Position numbers and translations under genes: made by a program. A DNA stretch of 37,471 bases, taken from assembly GCA_017560085.1 (NCBI GenBank), contig JAFYPA010000078.1:1-37471 (forward strand). The letters are read 5' to 3'. Shown piece after piece: positions 22,792-30,431 of this stretch. The notes under the pieces are model-generated. The model searched no databases and had not been told where the DNA came from. It worked only from the letters and a program-made list of their open reading frames with translations. The stretch is from Clostridia bacterium. Lineage in GTDB: Bacteria > Bacillota > Clostridia > Oscillospirales > CAG-382. The first letter of the stretch is position 1, and each line of letters starts with the position of its first letter.

Positions 22792-24915
22792 ATGGGAAAT
22801 CACGAAAATCTGATAGGCCGCATTCTCGGCGGCAGATATAAGATAAAGTCAATCGTGGGCGAGGGCGGTATGTCCGTTGTTACACTCGCCGAGGACCTTC
22901 AGACCAATACCGATGTCACGGTAAAGCTTCTGAGCCTTCACGACGACAAGGAGCAGAACGCCTCTCAGCGCTTTATCAACGAGGCTAAGGCAGTTTCCAT
23001 GCTCTCTCACCCGAATATCGTTTCGGTTTACGGCGTTTCTCTTGAGGGCGAGGAAAAGTATATCGTTATGGAATACATCAACGGTATTACTCTCAAGGAA
23101 TATCTAGACAAGAAAACAAGACTTGAGTGGCGTGAGGCGGTGCACTATGTAAATCAGGTGCTCTCTGCCCTTTCGCACGCACACAGCAAGGGAATTATAC
23201 ACAGAGACATAAAGCCCGAAAATGTTATGCTTATGCGTGACGGAAGCATTAAGGTTATCGACTTCGGTATAGCAAAGCTTCCCGATGCAAAGTCTCTGAC
23301 GGTTATTGACAAGGCAATCGGTACGGTTAACTATATAAGCCCCGAGCAGGCAAGCGGAAGCGGCTCTACCGAAAAGTCGGATATTTATTCGACCGGTATT
23401 ATGCTTTACGAGCTTGTAACGGGACAGCTTCCCTTTGTTTCCTCAAGCTCCGTTGCGGTTGCTATGATGCATGTAAGCTCCGAGCCCGCTTCTCCCACGA
23501 GCCTTTGCGACAGTATTCCGAGGGGTCTTGAGCAGACCATCATAAAGGCTATGATGAAGAGTCCCGAGCGTCGCTTCGGTACGGCTCTTGCTATGCACAA
23601 GGCTCTTGAATATCTTCTTGCCCATCCCGAAACCGTATTCAAGGATTCGGTTGTGCTCGGTGCAGACGGCAAGCCCATAACGGGCACGGGCGCAAGTGCA
23701 AGCAACGGAAACAACACGGTTATAGGCCCCGGCATCAGCGGAGCGCACACAAAGGTGCCGAGCTACGACGATGACGCAGAAAAGCCCGATGATGACGATG
23801 ATGACGAATACAGCTACGTAAAGCCCGCAAAGCCCTCTATGCTTGCGATTATACTCGGCGTTACTCTTGCGTTCTTCACGGTGCTTGTGCTGTTCACCTT
23901 CTTTGCGTGGAACAGATTCGGAGATATATTCGTTTCCGAAACTCCCAGAGACAGTGCGGCGGACACAATTGTTGTTCCAAACCTTGAGGATGCGGAATTC
24001 ACAGACGCGCTCCTTGCGTCTCTTATCGAGACAGGCTTTGATGTTGAGGTAAACTACACGGTAAGCACAGAGGTTGAGCCTCACAGAATAATTTCGCAGG
24101 AGCCTCTTGCAGAATCCACAAGAAAGAAAAACGCAGATGGTGTAAAGCTTGTTCTGTACGTTTCAAGAAGCACATCGCAGATTATCCTCCCTGATTACAA
24201 GCACTACGAGAAGGAGAACGCGAAGCTCGACCTTGAAACCAAGGGGCTTCGTACAAAATACGAATACAAAAACAGTGAATCCGTTATCCGTAACCACGTA
24301 ATAAGCACAAGTCCCGAAAAGGGCTCGGCTGTATTTGAGGGCGATACGGTTACCATTATAGTAAGCGGAGGTCCCTCGGATGTTAAGGCTAAAATCCCGA
24401 AATCCGTTGTGGGTATGCCTCACGATGCGGCAGTGAAGCTGCTGACAAATCTTGATATCAACTCCGAGCGCTGCAGTGAAGCGGAGGAGGAATTCTCCGA
24501 GACGGTTGCGCAGGGATGCGTTATTCGTACGGTTCCCGCAGCGGGCACCGAGGTTTCGGTTATAAATGACAGTGTAAAGCTTATCATAAGCAAGGGTAAG
24601 GAGCCTGTTCCCGAGGTGGAGCAGCCCGCTCCCCTTCCCGAGGAGGTACAGACACCCTCCGAGCCCGAGGCGGTAATTCCCGAGCCTTCCACAGAGGCTA
24701 CACCTCCCGCGGAATCGGGCAATGAACCTGCAGGCACGCCTTCTGCAGAGCAGGCTCCCGTGATTACGGAGACTCCCGCTGAGGCAACACCCGAGGTCGT
24801 TCCCGAAGCTCCTTCGGAAGCGGTGACGGATACGGCGGTCGTACCTGAGCCCGTGCCCGAGGTTACGGCTACTCCCGAGGTGACAGAGACTTCTGCGGAG
24901 GCAGTAGTGCAGTAA
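22792..24915 (+). CDS. prkC: Transmembrane Ser/Thr kinase with PASTA domains (PrkC/Stk type)
   Basis: Membrane kinase that senses muropeptides or lipid II and controls growth and cell-wall metabolism. 707 residues: kinase domain about 1-280 with GEGGMSVV (23-30), Lys45, HRDIKPEN (137-144) and DFG (157-159); an acidic juxtamembrane stretch with a run of Asp; TM about 350-373; three external PASTA domains (about 391-457, 459-526, 528-598). The last roughly 105 residues are a Pro/Glu/Thr/Ala-rich low-complexity tail (EVTATPEVTETSAEA and similar) that may extend through the wall. The partner phosphatase is directly upstream. The tail is longer than in Bacillus PrkC. Confidence 0.95.
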   Translation: MGNHENLIGRILGGRYKIKSIVGEGGMSVVTLAEDLQTNTDVTVKLLSLHDDKEQNASQRFINEAKAVSMLSHPNIVSVYGVSLEGEEKYIVMEYINGITLKEYLDKKTRLEWREAVHYVNQVLSALSHAHSKGIIHRDIKPENVMLMRDGSIKVIDFGIAKLPDAKSLTVIDKAIGTVNYISPEQASGSGSTEKSDIYSTGIMLYELVTGQLPFVSSSSVAVAMMHVSSEPASPTSLCDSIPRGLEQTIIKAMMKSPERRFGTALAMHKALEYLLAHPETVFKDSVVLGADGKPITGTGASASNGNNTVIGPGISGAHTKVPSYDDDAEKPDDDDDDEYSYVKPAKPSMLAIILGVTLAFFTVLVLFTFFAWNRFGDIFVSETPRDSAADTIVVPNLEDAEFTDALLASLIETGFDVEVNYTVSTEVEPHRIISQEPLAESTRKKNADGVKLVLYVSRSTSQIILPDYKHYEKENAKLDLETKGLRTKYEYKNSESVIRNHVISTSPEKGSAVFEGDTVTIIVSGGPSDVKAKIPKSVVGMPHDAAVKLLTNLDINSERCSEAEEEFSETVAQGCVIRTVPAAGTEVSVINDSVKLIISKGKEPVPEVEQPAPLPEEVQTPSEPEAVIPEPSTEATPPAESGNEPAGTPSAEQAPVITETPAEATPEVVPEAPSEAVTDTAVVPEPVPEVTATPEVTETSAEAVVQ

Positions 24916-24967
24916 TCGTTACGGATTTTCACAATAAATCAAACAGAAACGGAATTTTAGAATTCAG

Positions 24968-25921
24968 ATGGATAACACAAACAACAATGTAGGCTCACCT
25001 TGTGCAAAAAGTGCAACGGGCAGAATTGTCAAGGGTGTGGGAGGTCTTTACACCGTGGTCACGGATGAGAATCCCGACCTCCGCATAACCGCCAACGCCA
25101 AGGGCACGTTCAGGCACGAAAAAATCACCCCGTCGGTAGGTGACAGAGTGACCTTTGAGTACATATCCGAGGACAAGGGCTTCATTACGGACATTATGGA
25201 AAGAAAGAATATTCTTATCCGTCCCGCCTGCGCAAACGTGGACTGTCTTGTTATAACCGCCTGTGCGGAAAGCCCCAAGGCTGACCTTTATATGCTGGAC
25301 AAGCTCTCTGCGGTTGCAACCTACAACGGAATAAGCGTGCTTTTTGTGTTCAACAAGTGCGATATTGCACCTGCCGATGAGCTTATTGACATATACTCAA
25401 GAGCAGGCTTTGAAGCTATTGCTCTCTCGGCGGCAAGCACACACTCGGACAGCGAAGAAATAAACCGCATAAAGGACTTTGTAAAGGACAGAATTTCCTT
25501 CTTTGCGGGTGCTTCGGGCGTGGGAAAGTCCAGCCTTATGAATCTTCTCTTCCCCGGTCTTTCCCTTGCAACGGGAGGACTTAGCCGTAAAATTTCAAGA
25601 GGCAAGCACACGACACGTGCAAGCGAGCTCTACCGTGTTGACGATATTTCATCCTCCACATATATAGCGGACACCCCCGGATTTTCAAGCTTTGAGGTTG
25701 CTCAGCTGAAGCTCATTCCAAAGGAGCATCTTCTTGAGGCATTCCCCGAGATATATGCTCATTCGGACGGTTGTGTCTACAAGGACTGCACTCACACGGG
25801 TGAAGGAAGCGATGTATGCTCCGTGAAAAAGGCGGTTGAGGATGGCATCATTCCACGCTCAAGACACGAGAGCTTTGTGAGGCTGTACGGCGAGATTTCC
25901 GCCATAAAGCCGTGGGACTGA
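24968..25921 (+). CDS. rsgA: Ribosome small-subunit-dependent GTPase A
   Basis: Circularly permuted GTPase for late 30S subunit assembly. 317 residues: an OB-fold start (TGRIVKGVGGLYTVV, about 17-31), then G motifs in permuted order: NKCD (129-132), GASGVGKSS (181-189) and DTPG (235-238). A zinc site is formed by Cys269, Cys274, His276 and Cys284. The ribosome site before the ATG is poor. It follows prkC as in Bacillus, where rpe comes next; here rpe is missing and thiN follows after a repeat element. Confidence 0.95.
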   Translation: MDNTNNNVGSPCAKSATGRIVKGVGGLYTVVTDENPDLRITANAKGTFRHEKITPSVGDRVTFEYISEDKGFITDIMERKNILIRPACANVDCLVITACAESPKADLYMLDKLSAVATYNGISVLFVFNKCDIAPADELIDIYSRAGFEAIALSAASTHSDSEEINRIKDFVKDRISFFAGASGVGKSSLMNLLFPGLSLATGGLSRKISRGKHTTRASELYRVDDISSSTYIADTPGFSSFEVAQLKLIPKEHLLEAFPEIYAHSDGCVYKDCTHTGEGSDVCSVKKAVEDGIIPRSRHESFVRLYGEISAIKPWD

Positions 25922-25926
25922 TATTA

Positions 25927-25980
25927 GTGAATAGTGAAGAGTGAATAGTGAAGAGTTGAGGAAAAATTCCTGCGGAATTT
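25927..25980 (+). repeat. Heptad/hairpin element, single-ended copy 4 (thiN leader)
   Basis: Four heptamers GTGAATA, GTGAAGA, GTGAATA, GTGAAGA (25927-25954), GTTGAGG, then the hairpin AAATTCC-TGC-GGAATTT (25964-25980) and AAATTGATTG. It occupies the whole rsgA-thiN gap, and its hairpin ends 14 bases before the thiN ATG. The triloop is TGC rather than TTC in this copy. Confidence 0.75.
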
Positions 25981-25994
25981 AAATTGATTGAAAA

Positions 25995-26651
25995 ATGAAG
26001 AAATGTATTGTATTTACGGGCGGTGTGCCGATATACTGCGATAATTTCAGGGCTTCGGATTTTGAAGAAAGCTTTATTATTGTCGCTGATTCGGGATGCT
26101 CGCAGGCTTTGAGGCTTATTTCGGCGGGAATTGAAATTTCGGCGGATATCCTTCTCGGGGATATGGATTCCTTCGGGAAGGAAGAAGCGAAAAGGCTGTT
26201 TCCGAATGCGGAATTTATGGAGTTTCCTCCCGAAAAGGACTACACCGACACACAGCTTGCAATTGAGATTGCCGAGAGGCTCGGTTATAGCGACATTGCC
26301 GTTATAGGCGGTACCGGTAACCGTGCGGATCATTATCTTGCAAATCTTGCGCTGATTCGCGGATATGCAGATAAGGGCATTCGGGTGACGATAAACGACG
26401 GAAAGAATATCATATCCTACTGCAACACCAAAGACGCACTTATTGAGAAAAACGGAAATTTCAGATATTTCTCGCTGATTCCAGACCTTACCTCGCTTTG
26501 TGGGGTTACGATTAAGGGTGCAAAATATCCGCTGTCGGATGCTATGGTAGACCGTGATTTTCCGATAACGGTATCAAATGAAATAACAGACGAAAAATGT
26601 ACAATAAGCGTTCGTGAGGGTAACTTTTTTGTTATTCTCTCGTCCGACTGA
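25995..26651 (+). CDS. thiN: Thiamine pyrophosphokinase
   Basis: Converts thiamine to thiamine diphosphate with ATP. 218 residues of the Firmicute type: LLGDMDSFGKEEAKRLFP (about 52-69), PPEKDYTDTQLAIEIAERLGY (about 78-98) and IGGTGNRADHYLANLALI (about 104-121) hold the substrate and Mg-ATP residues. The C-terminal beta-sandwich ends FFVILSSD. Start MKKCIVFTGG is the only conserved option, but no Shine-Dalgarno sequence is visible upstream: repeat copy 4 takes that place. Terminal housekeeping gene of the block; normally preceded by rpe. Confidence 0.93.
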   Translation: MKKCIVFTGGVPIYCDNFRASDFEESFIIVADSGCSQALRLISAGIEISADILLGDMDSFGKEEAKRLFPNAEFMEFPPEKDYTDTQLAIEIAERLGYSDIAVIGGTGNRADHYLANLALIRGYADKGIRVTINDGKNIISYCNTKDALIEKNGNFRYFSLIPDLTSLCGVTIKGAKYPLSDAMVDRDFPITVSNEITDEKCTISVREGNFFVILSSD

Positions 26652-26667
26652 AGATAAGGAGAACACA

Positions 26668-27525
26668 ATGAAAAGACTTGACATCAGAATAAGAGACCCC
26701 TTTATATATCTTGAGGACGGTACATATTATATGTACGCAAGATGCGACAACGATATGGGTGTAAAGGTATATAAGAGCCGTGACCTTGAGAATTTCGATG
26801 AGCCGATAGTATGCTTCAATGCCCCTGCCGATTTCTGGGCAACCAGAGACAACTGGGCACCCGAAATGCACAAGTACAACGGAAAGTACTATATCTTCAT
26901 TTCATACAAGTCGGAAACTGCCTGCAGAGGCACACAGATTCTTATGGCGGATTCCCCCGAGGGACCCTTCAGAATTCATTCCGACGGGCCTGTAACTCCC
27001 CGTGACTGGGAATGCCTTGACGGTACTCTTTATGTTGACAAAAACGGCACGCCCTATATGATTTTCTGTCACGAATGGCTTCAGGTAAACAATGGTGAGA
27101 TGTGCTGTGTTGAGCTTTCCAAGGATTTATCAAAAGCTGTTTCCGAGCCTCACATTATGTTCCGTGCCGGTGATAATCCCCTGCCCCGTGAAATCCGCTT
27201 CAGCGACAAGCATCACGGTATGGTAACAGACGGATGCTTCATCTACAGAACAGACAGCGACAGACTTATTATGATATGGGCAAGTGTCGGTGAAAACGAC
27301 AACTATCTTGAGCTTCAGGCAATCTGCGACGATGGCAACATCCTCGGCAACTGGCGTCACGATGCTCCTGCGATTTTTCAAAAGGACGGCGGTCACGGTA
27401 TGATATTCAAGGATGTGGACGGCAAGGAAAAGCTTGTTCTTCACAGCCCCAACCACGATAAGCTTGAGAGGGCGCATTTCTTTGATATCAGATATAATGG
27501 AGAGTATCTGGAGATAGTTAAGTAA
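26668..27525 (+). CDS. GH43-like five-bladed propeller glycosidase
   Basis: 285 residues. The start is ATG 26668 (MKRLDIRIRDPFIYLEDG), six bases after AAGGAG; a longer frame from 26614 overlaps thiN and is not needed. Family 43 hallmarks: RDPFIYL with the probable base Asp10, NWAPEMHKYNGKYYIFISYKS (about 57-77), DGTLYVDKNGTPYMIFCHEW (about 120-139, an acidic transition-state residue and candidate acid Glu), then HGMIFKDVDGKEKLVLHSPN. No signal peptide, so it would act on imported oligosaccharides, arabinosides or xylosides being commonest in the family. Specificity unknown. It ends the 18 kb block before a strong terminator. Confidence 0.82.
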   Translation: MKRLDIRIRDPFIYLEDGTYYMYARCDNDMGVKVYKSRDLENFDEPIVCFNAPADFWATRDNWAPEMHKYNGKYYIFISYKSETACRGTQILMADSPEGPFRIHSDGPVTPRDWECLDGTLYVDKNGTPYMIFCHEWLQVNNGEMCCVELSKDLSKAVSEPHIMFRAGDNPLPREIRFSDKHHGMVTDGCFIYRTDSDRLIMIWASVGENDNYLELQAICDDGNILGNWRHDAPAIFQKDGGHGMIFKDVDGKEKLVLHSPNHDKLERAHFFDIRYNGEYLEIVK

Positions 27526-27531
27526 TATAGT

Positions 27532-27580
27532 GGGCAATGGACAAGGGACAGTGGACAGGGAAGGTTGATTCCTTCGGAAT
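27532..27580 (+). repeat. Heptad/TTC-hairpin element, single-ended copy 5
   Basis: Heptamers GGGCAAT, GGACAAG, GGACAGT, GGACAGG (27532-27559), GAAGGTTG, then hairpin ATTCC-TTC-GGAAT (27568-27580) and CTTCTGTTTTGTTT. Its heptads closely match copy 1 read on the minus strand, so these two are the nearest relatives in the window. It lies between the GH43 stop and its terminator. Confidence 0.78.
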
Positions 27581-27605
27581 CTTCTGTTTTGTTTAAAAAA
27601 ATTTG

Positions 27606-27637
27606 CGGGAGAAGTGATTGGCTTCTCCCGTTTTTTT
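27606..27637 (+). terminator. Rho-independent terminator of the housekeeping block
   Basis: Perfect 9-bp stem CGGGAGAAG / CTTCTCCCG with a 7-base loop, followed by seven T. It ends transcription of GH43 and the long plus-strand block. Confidence 0.9.
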
Positions 27638-27690
27638 GACTTTTTCGTTTGCTTTGCTTAGATTCAAATTCAGGCTTGTTGAATAGCCCA

Positions 27691-27726
27691 ACAAAATTCT
27701 CCCGCCTGAAATAAATCAGTCGGGAG
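27691..27726 (-). terminator. Rho-independent terminator of the minus-strand acyl ligase
   Basis: On the minus strand CTCCCG-A-CTGA / TTCAG-G-CGGGAG folds with an AT loop, followed by AATTTTGT. It lies just past the stop of the ligase gene. Confidence 0.7.
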
Positions 27727-27733
27727 CTCTCTT

Positions 27734-29443
27734 TTAGTCAATTGACTTGTCAATTTCGAATCTCTTAATCTTCTTGGAGGTGTTCTTGGGGAATTCCTCG
27801 TTTCTTATCTTAACAAGACCTACTGCCTTGTAATCAACGCTTCTTTCGTTGATTTTTGTTATTTCATCGTCGAAATACTTCTGAACATCCGTGATACCGC
27901 GTCTTTCCATCATCTCGGCATCCGGGAAGATTTCGGCAACGATTACTTCCTTTGTGGGGTCCTTTTTGGATTCGCCCGCGTATACAACCGCCTCGGAAAC
28001 GCCCTCGATTCGGGAGATTTCCGTTTCTATTTCCTCGGGATATACATTCTTACCGTTGGAGAAGATGATGAGGTTCTTGAGTCTGCCCGTGATGTAAATC
28101 CAGCCCTCATCGTCAAGCTTGCCGTAGTCGCCCGTTTTGAAGTAGCCCTCGTCGTCAAATGCAGCCTTTGTTGCTTCCTCGTTCTTGTAGTAGCCGAGCA
28201 TTACATTGGGACCCTTTACGCAGATTTCGCCCTCGCCGTTTTCGTCGGGGTCAAGAATCTTCACCTGCTCGCCGATAATGGGAGTACCTACACTGCCCTT
28301 CTTCTGAAGCTTGTTTCTGTTGCAGGAGATAAGAGGCGCACATTCTGTGATTCCGTATCCGTTGAGTATTGTAATACCCATGGATTCAAAGGTATCTATG
28401 ATATCCTGATTAAGTGCCGCACCGCCGCAGATAATCATTTCAAGCTTTCCGCCGAAGGCAGAGGTAACACTCTTGAAAAGCTGTTTTCTAAGGTCAATTC
28501 CAACCTTGCGAAGACCGTTGGACACCTTCATAAGTGTACGGAGAAGCTTCGCCTTACCCTGCTTTTCCGCAGTTGTCCATATTCTCTTATAGAAGGTTTC
28601 AACAAAGAGAGGAACAAGCACGAGGTGGCTGGGCTGCTGCTCCTTCATTTCGTTGAGAATCTGAAGAAGTCCCGATGAAATATACACGGTACAGCCCTGT
28701 GCAAGATGTCCTACAAGGTTAACGGTTGAGCCAAAGGTGTGGTGAGGCGGAAGCACCATCATTGTCTTGGGTGTTATTGCGAAATTGTACATACCCTGTG
28801 TCATATCGGAAACGATATTCTTCTGGGAAAGCATAACGCCCTTACCCTTGCCGGTTGTACCGGAGGTGAACACGATGGATGCACACTTTTCTGTGTCAAT
28901 TTCGTAGTCGTAGAAGGAATTGTCGCCCGCTTCGTAAAGCTTCTTTCCTTCTTCAATCATGGATTCTATGGAAACCGCACCGTCGATTATATCACCCGTC
29001 ATTGCAACGAAGGTTGTAACTGCGGGAGTGTTTGCTCTTTCCTCGTCCACCTTTTCCGCGGCTGTCTTACCGTAGAATACGGCACAGCTTTCGGATACAC
29101 GGAGTATATCCGCAATTTCGGGTGCGGGAAGCTCCTTGTCAATCGGCACGGTAACAGCACCTATGGACATAAGACCGAAGAACGCAACAACCCAGTTATA
29201 AGTAGCTTCGCCGACAATTGCAACGTGCTTTTCGCGAAGGCCCATCTGTACTGCCTTTGTACCAAAGTGACGGATGTCCTCCTTCATCTGTGTGTATGTA
29301 ACGTTAATGGGCTCCTTGTCCTTGGGATTCTTTCTGTAGGAAACTGCGATTTTGTCCGGGAATTTTGCCGCCGCGTTTTCCGTCAGGACTCTGAAGTTTT
29401 CAAAAACTGTGGTTTCGTATAAAGGATAAGACTTTTTTGCCAT
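27734..29443 (-). CDS. AMP-forming acyl-CoA/acyl-ACP synthetase (ligase 2)
   Basis: Activates a carboxylic acid as acyl-AMP and transfers it to CoA or a carrier thiol. The start is ATG 29443 (MAKKSYPLYETT), seven bases after AAGGAAA; the longer frame to 29548 would begin upstream of the promoter. 569 residues: A3 loop FTSGTTGKGKG (192-202), A5 GYGITECAP, A7 GYFKTGDYGKLDDEGWIYITGR, A8 NLIIFSNGKNVYPEEIE, and the C-terminal catalytic Lys region FPKNTSKKIKR. Long-chain fatty-acid ligase subgroup. It is paralogous to the ligase at 30432; both start MAKK and end in a KKIKR/RKIKR motif. An acyl carrier protein is encoded in the same cluster. Confidence 0.88.
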   Translation of the reverse strand: MAKKSYPLYETTVFENFRVLTENAAAKFPDKIAVSYRKNPKDKEPINVTYTQMKEDIRHFGTKAVQMGLREKHVAIVGEATYNWVVAFFGLMSIGAVTVPIDKELPAPEIADILRVSESCAVFYGKTAAEKVDEERANTPAVTTFVAMTGDIIDGAVSIESMIEEGKKLYEAGDNSFYDYEIDTEKCASIVFTSGTTGKGKGVMLSQKNIVSDMTQGMYNFAITPKTMMVLPPHHTFGSTVNLVGHLAQGCTVYISSGLLQILNEMKEQQPSHLVLVPLFVETFYKRIWTTAEKQGKAKLLRTLMKVSNGLRKVGIDLRKQLFKSVTSAFGGKLEMIICGGAALNQDIIDTFESMGITILNGYGITECAPLISCNRNKLQKKGSVGTPIIGEQVKILDPDENGEGEICVKGPNVMLGYYKNEEATKAAFDDEGYFKTGDYGKLDDEGWIYITGRLKNLIIFSNGKNVYPEEIETEISRIEGVSEAVVYAGESKKDPTKEVIVAEIFPDAEMMERRGITDVQKYFDDEITKINERSVDYKAVGLVKIRNEEFPKNTSKKIKRFEIDKSID

Positions 29444-29503
29444 AAAAATATTTCCTTTCGTACTCTTATTTCGGTGGTGATTCCACCTCGGAATTTCTGT
29501 AAT

Positions 29504-29532
29504 ATTATACCATATATTTCTTATTGTGTCAA
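29504..29532 (-). promoter_or_regulatory. Promoter of acyl ligase 2
   Basis: Minus strand TTGACA (29532-29527), 17 bp, TATAAT (29509-29504): perfect consensus. The leader contains GGTGG-AATCA-CCACC (29473-29487), a small hairpin. Confidence 0.88.
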
Positions 29533-29533
29533 C

Positions 29534-29544
29534 GCCGTTACGGC
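29534..29544. promoter_or_regulatory. Palindrome next to the ligase 2 -35 box, candidate operator
   Basis: GCCGT-T-ACGGC is a perfect 11-bp palindrome one base upstream of the -35 hexamer. The position suits a repressor or activator site. No regulator is identified. Confidence 0.35.
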
Positions 29545-29600
29545 TCATATAAGCCCGTAAACGAGCTTTTCGCAGAAAAAATTATTAATTTTCAAACGCG

Positions 29601-29620
29601 AAAAATCAACTCCTGTTGAT
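29601..29620 (-). terminator. Weak terminator downstream of queT
   Basis: On the minus strand ATCAAC-AGGA-GTTGAT is followed by TTTTT. The stem is short and A/T-rich. Other hairpins in the 29550-29723 gap (GCGGAATA / TATTCCGC at 29660-29686) lack a T run. No gene is seen in this gap. Confidence 0.4.
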
Positions 29621-29723
29621 AAAGCGACACATTCAGCACGCAATGTGCTCGGTAGTATCTGCGGAATATCCGCCCCGAATATTCCGCCATTGCAAAATCC
29701 GTCGGAATCCCGATGGAAATTCG

Positions 29724-30212
29724 TTATCTGATTATATCCAAAAGGCCTTTTCTCTTCCCGAGAAGTATCATAAGCGGAATACCCAAGCAAGCGCAGGAAA
29801 TAACCTCGCCCGCAAATACCGTGGCCGTAAAGAACAAGACTGTTCCCTCAAAGCCGTACACAAGCTTGAGCACCCACGGAATAATGAGGGTATTGGACGC
29901 AATGGGAAACAGCGGTGCAAGATACATACTGTATCTTCTGAATGCGTAGGTTCCCAACGCTCCGAGGAGAGTTGCAACACTTCCGAAAACGATATCAAGC
30001 AATGCACCGCCCGCTAAGAGATTCGAGATGATGCAGCCGACAAACAGTCCCGGAATTGCCGCAGGTGTAAAGAACGGAAGCACCGTCATAGCCTCGGAAA
30101 AGCGAATCTGTATAACTCCGCTTGAAAGCCCCAGAAGAGTGGAAATCTCCGTGAGCACCACGTAAATTGCCGCAATAATTGCCGCTTTTGCTACATAATT
30201 TGCCTTTTTCAT
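29724..30212 (-). CDS. queT: QueT-type queuosine-precursor ECF transporter S component
   Basis: Substrate-binding membrane subunit of an energy-coupling-factor transporter for queuosine precursors. 162 residues with about five to six membrane helices. Family features: IRFSEAMTVLPFFTPAAIPGLFVGCIISNLL (about 36-66), LDIVFGSVATLLGALGTY (about 72-89) and a C-terminal basic tail. The shared EcfA/A'/T module must be encoded elsewhere. AAAGGAG precedes the ATG, and the 5' leader is structured. It sits between two acyl-ligase genes but has its own promoter, so it need not share their function. Confidence 0.9.
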   Translation of the reverse strand: MKKANYVAKAAIIAAIYVVLTEISTLLGLSSGVIQIRFSEAMTVLPFFTPAAIPGLFVGCIISNLLAGGALLDIVFGSVATLLGALGTYAFRRYSMYLAPLFPIASNTLIIPWVLKLVYGFEGTVLFFTATVFAGEVISCACLGIPLMILLGKRKGLLDIIR

Positions 30213-30221
30213 ATTCTTTTG

Positions 30222-30326
30222 TCTCCTTTAGTTTTATTCTGACAGCAGCCCTTTGTAAAACCTTGGTAAGCTGTTGTCCGTGAGGAAGGTCTCGAACTCA
30301 CGTTGCCGATAAATATTTCGGTCAGA
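30222..30326 (-). promoter_or_regulatory. Structured queT leader, candidate preQ1-sensing riboswitch
   Basis: On the transcript (minus strand) a 6-bp helix UCUGAC (30326-30321) / GUCAGA (30243-30238) encloses three hairpins: CCGA/UCGG (30321-30306), CGUGAG/CUCACG (30302-30279) and CAGC/GCUG (30273-30246). CCUU in the middle hairpin loop (30289-30286) can pair with AAGG (30264-30261) or with the ribosome site AAAGGAG (30229-30223), a possible switch. preQ1 riboswitches are known upstream of queT, and class III is described mainly from Ruminococcaceae. I cannot match this leader confidently to class I, II or III. Confidence 0.5.
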
Positions 30327-30330
30327 TGGT

Positions 30331-30358
30331 ATTATACTGTAAAATTATGTACATTCAA
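30331..30358 (-). promoter_or_regulatory. queT promoter
   Basis: Minus strand TTGAAT (30358-30353), 16 bp, TATAAT (30336-30331). The transcript would start near 30325, exactly at the beginning of the structured leader. Confidence 0.75.
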
Positions 30359-30392
30359 ACACTTTTTTATAAAATTACAGATACTTTTTCTC

Positions 30393-30425
30393 AAAAATCT
30401 CCGCCCCGCATTTTCTGCGAGGCGG
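30393..30425 (-). terminator. Rho-independent terminator of acyl ligase 1
   Basis: On the minus strand CCGCCTCGCA-GAAAA-TGCGGGGCGG (one U-G pair), then AGATTTTT, starting seven bases after the ligase stop. It separates the ligase from queT. Confidence 0.85.
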
Positions 30426-30431
30426 TAAAGA

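Noticed and set aside
29444..29548. N-terminal extension of acyl ligase 2
   Set aside because: It runs through a perfect consensus promoter and lacks a ribosome site.
30270..30326. tRNA-like segment in the queT leader (GTTCGAGACC resembling a T-arm)
   Set aside because: The arm does not give a 7-base T-loop, and no acceptor, D or anticodon arm can be folded around it.
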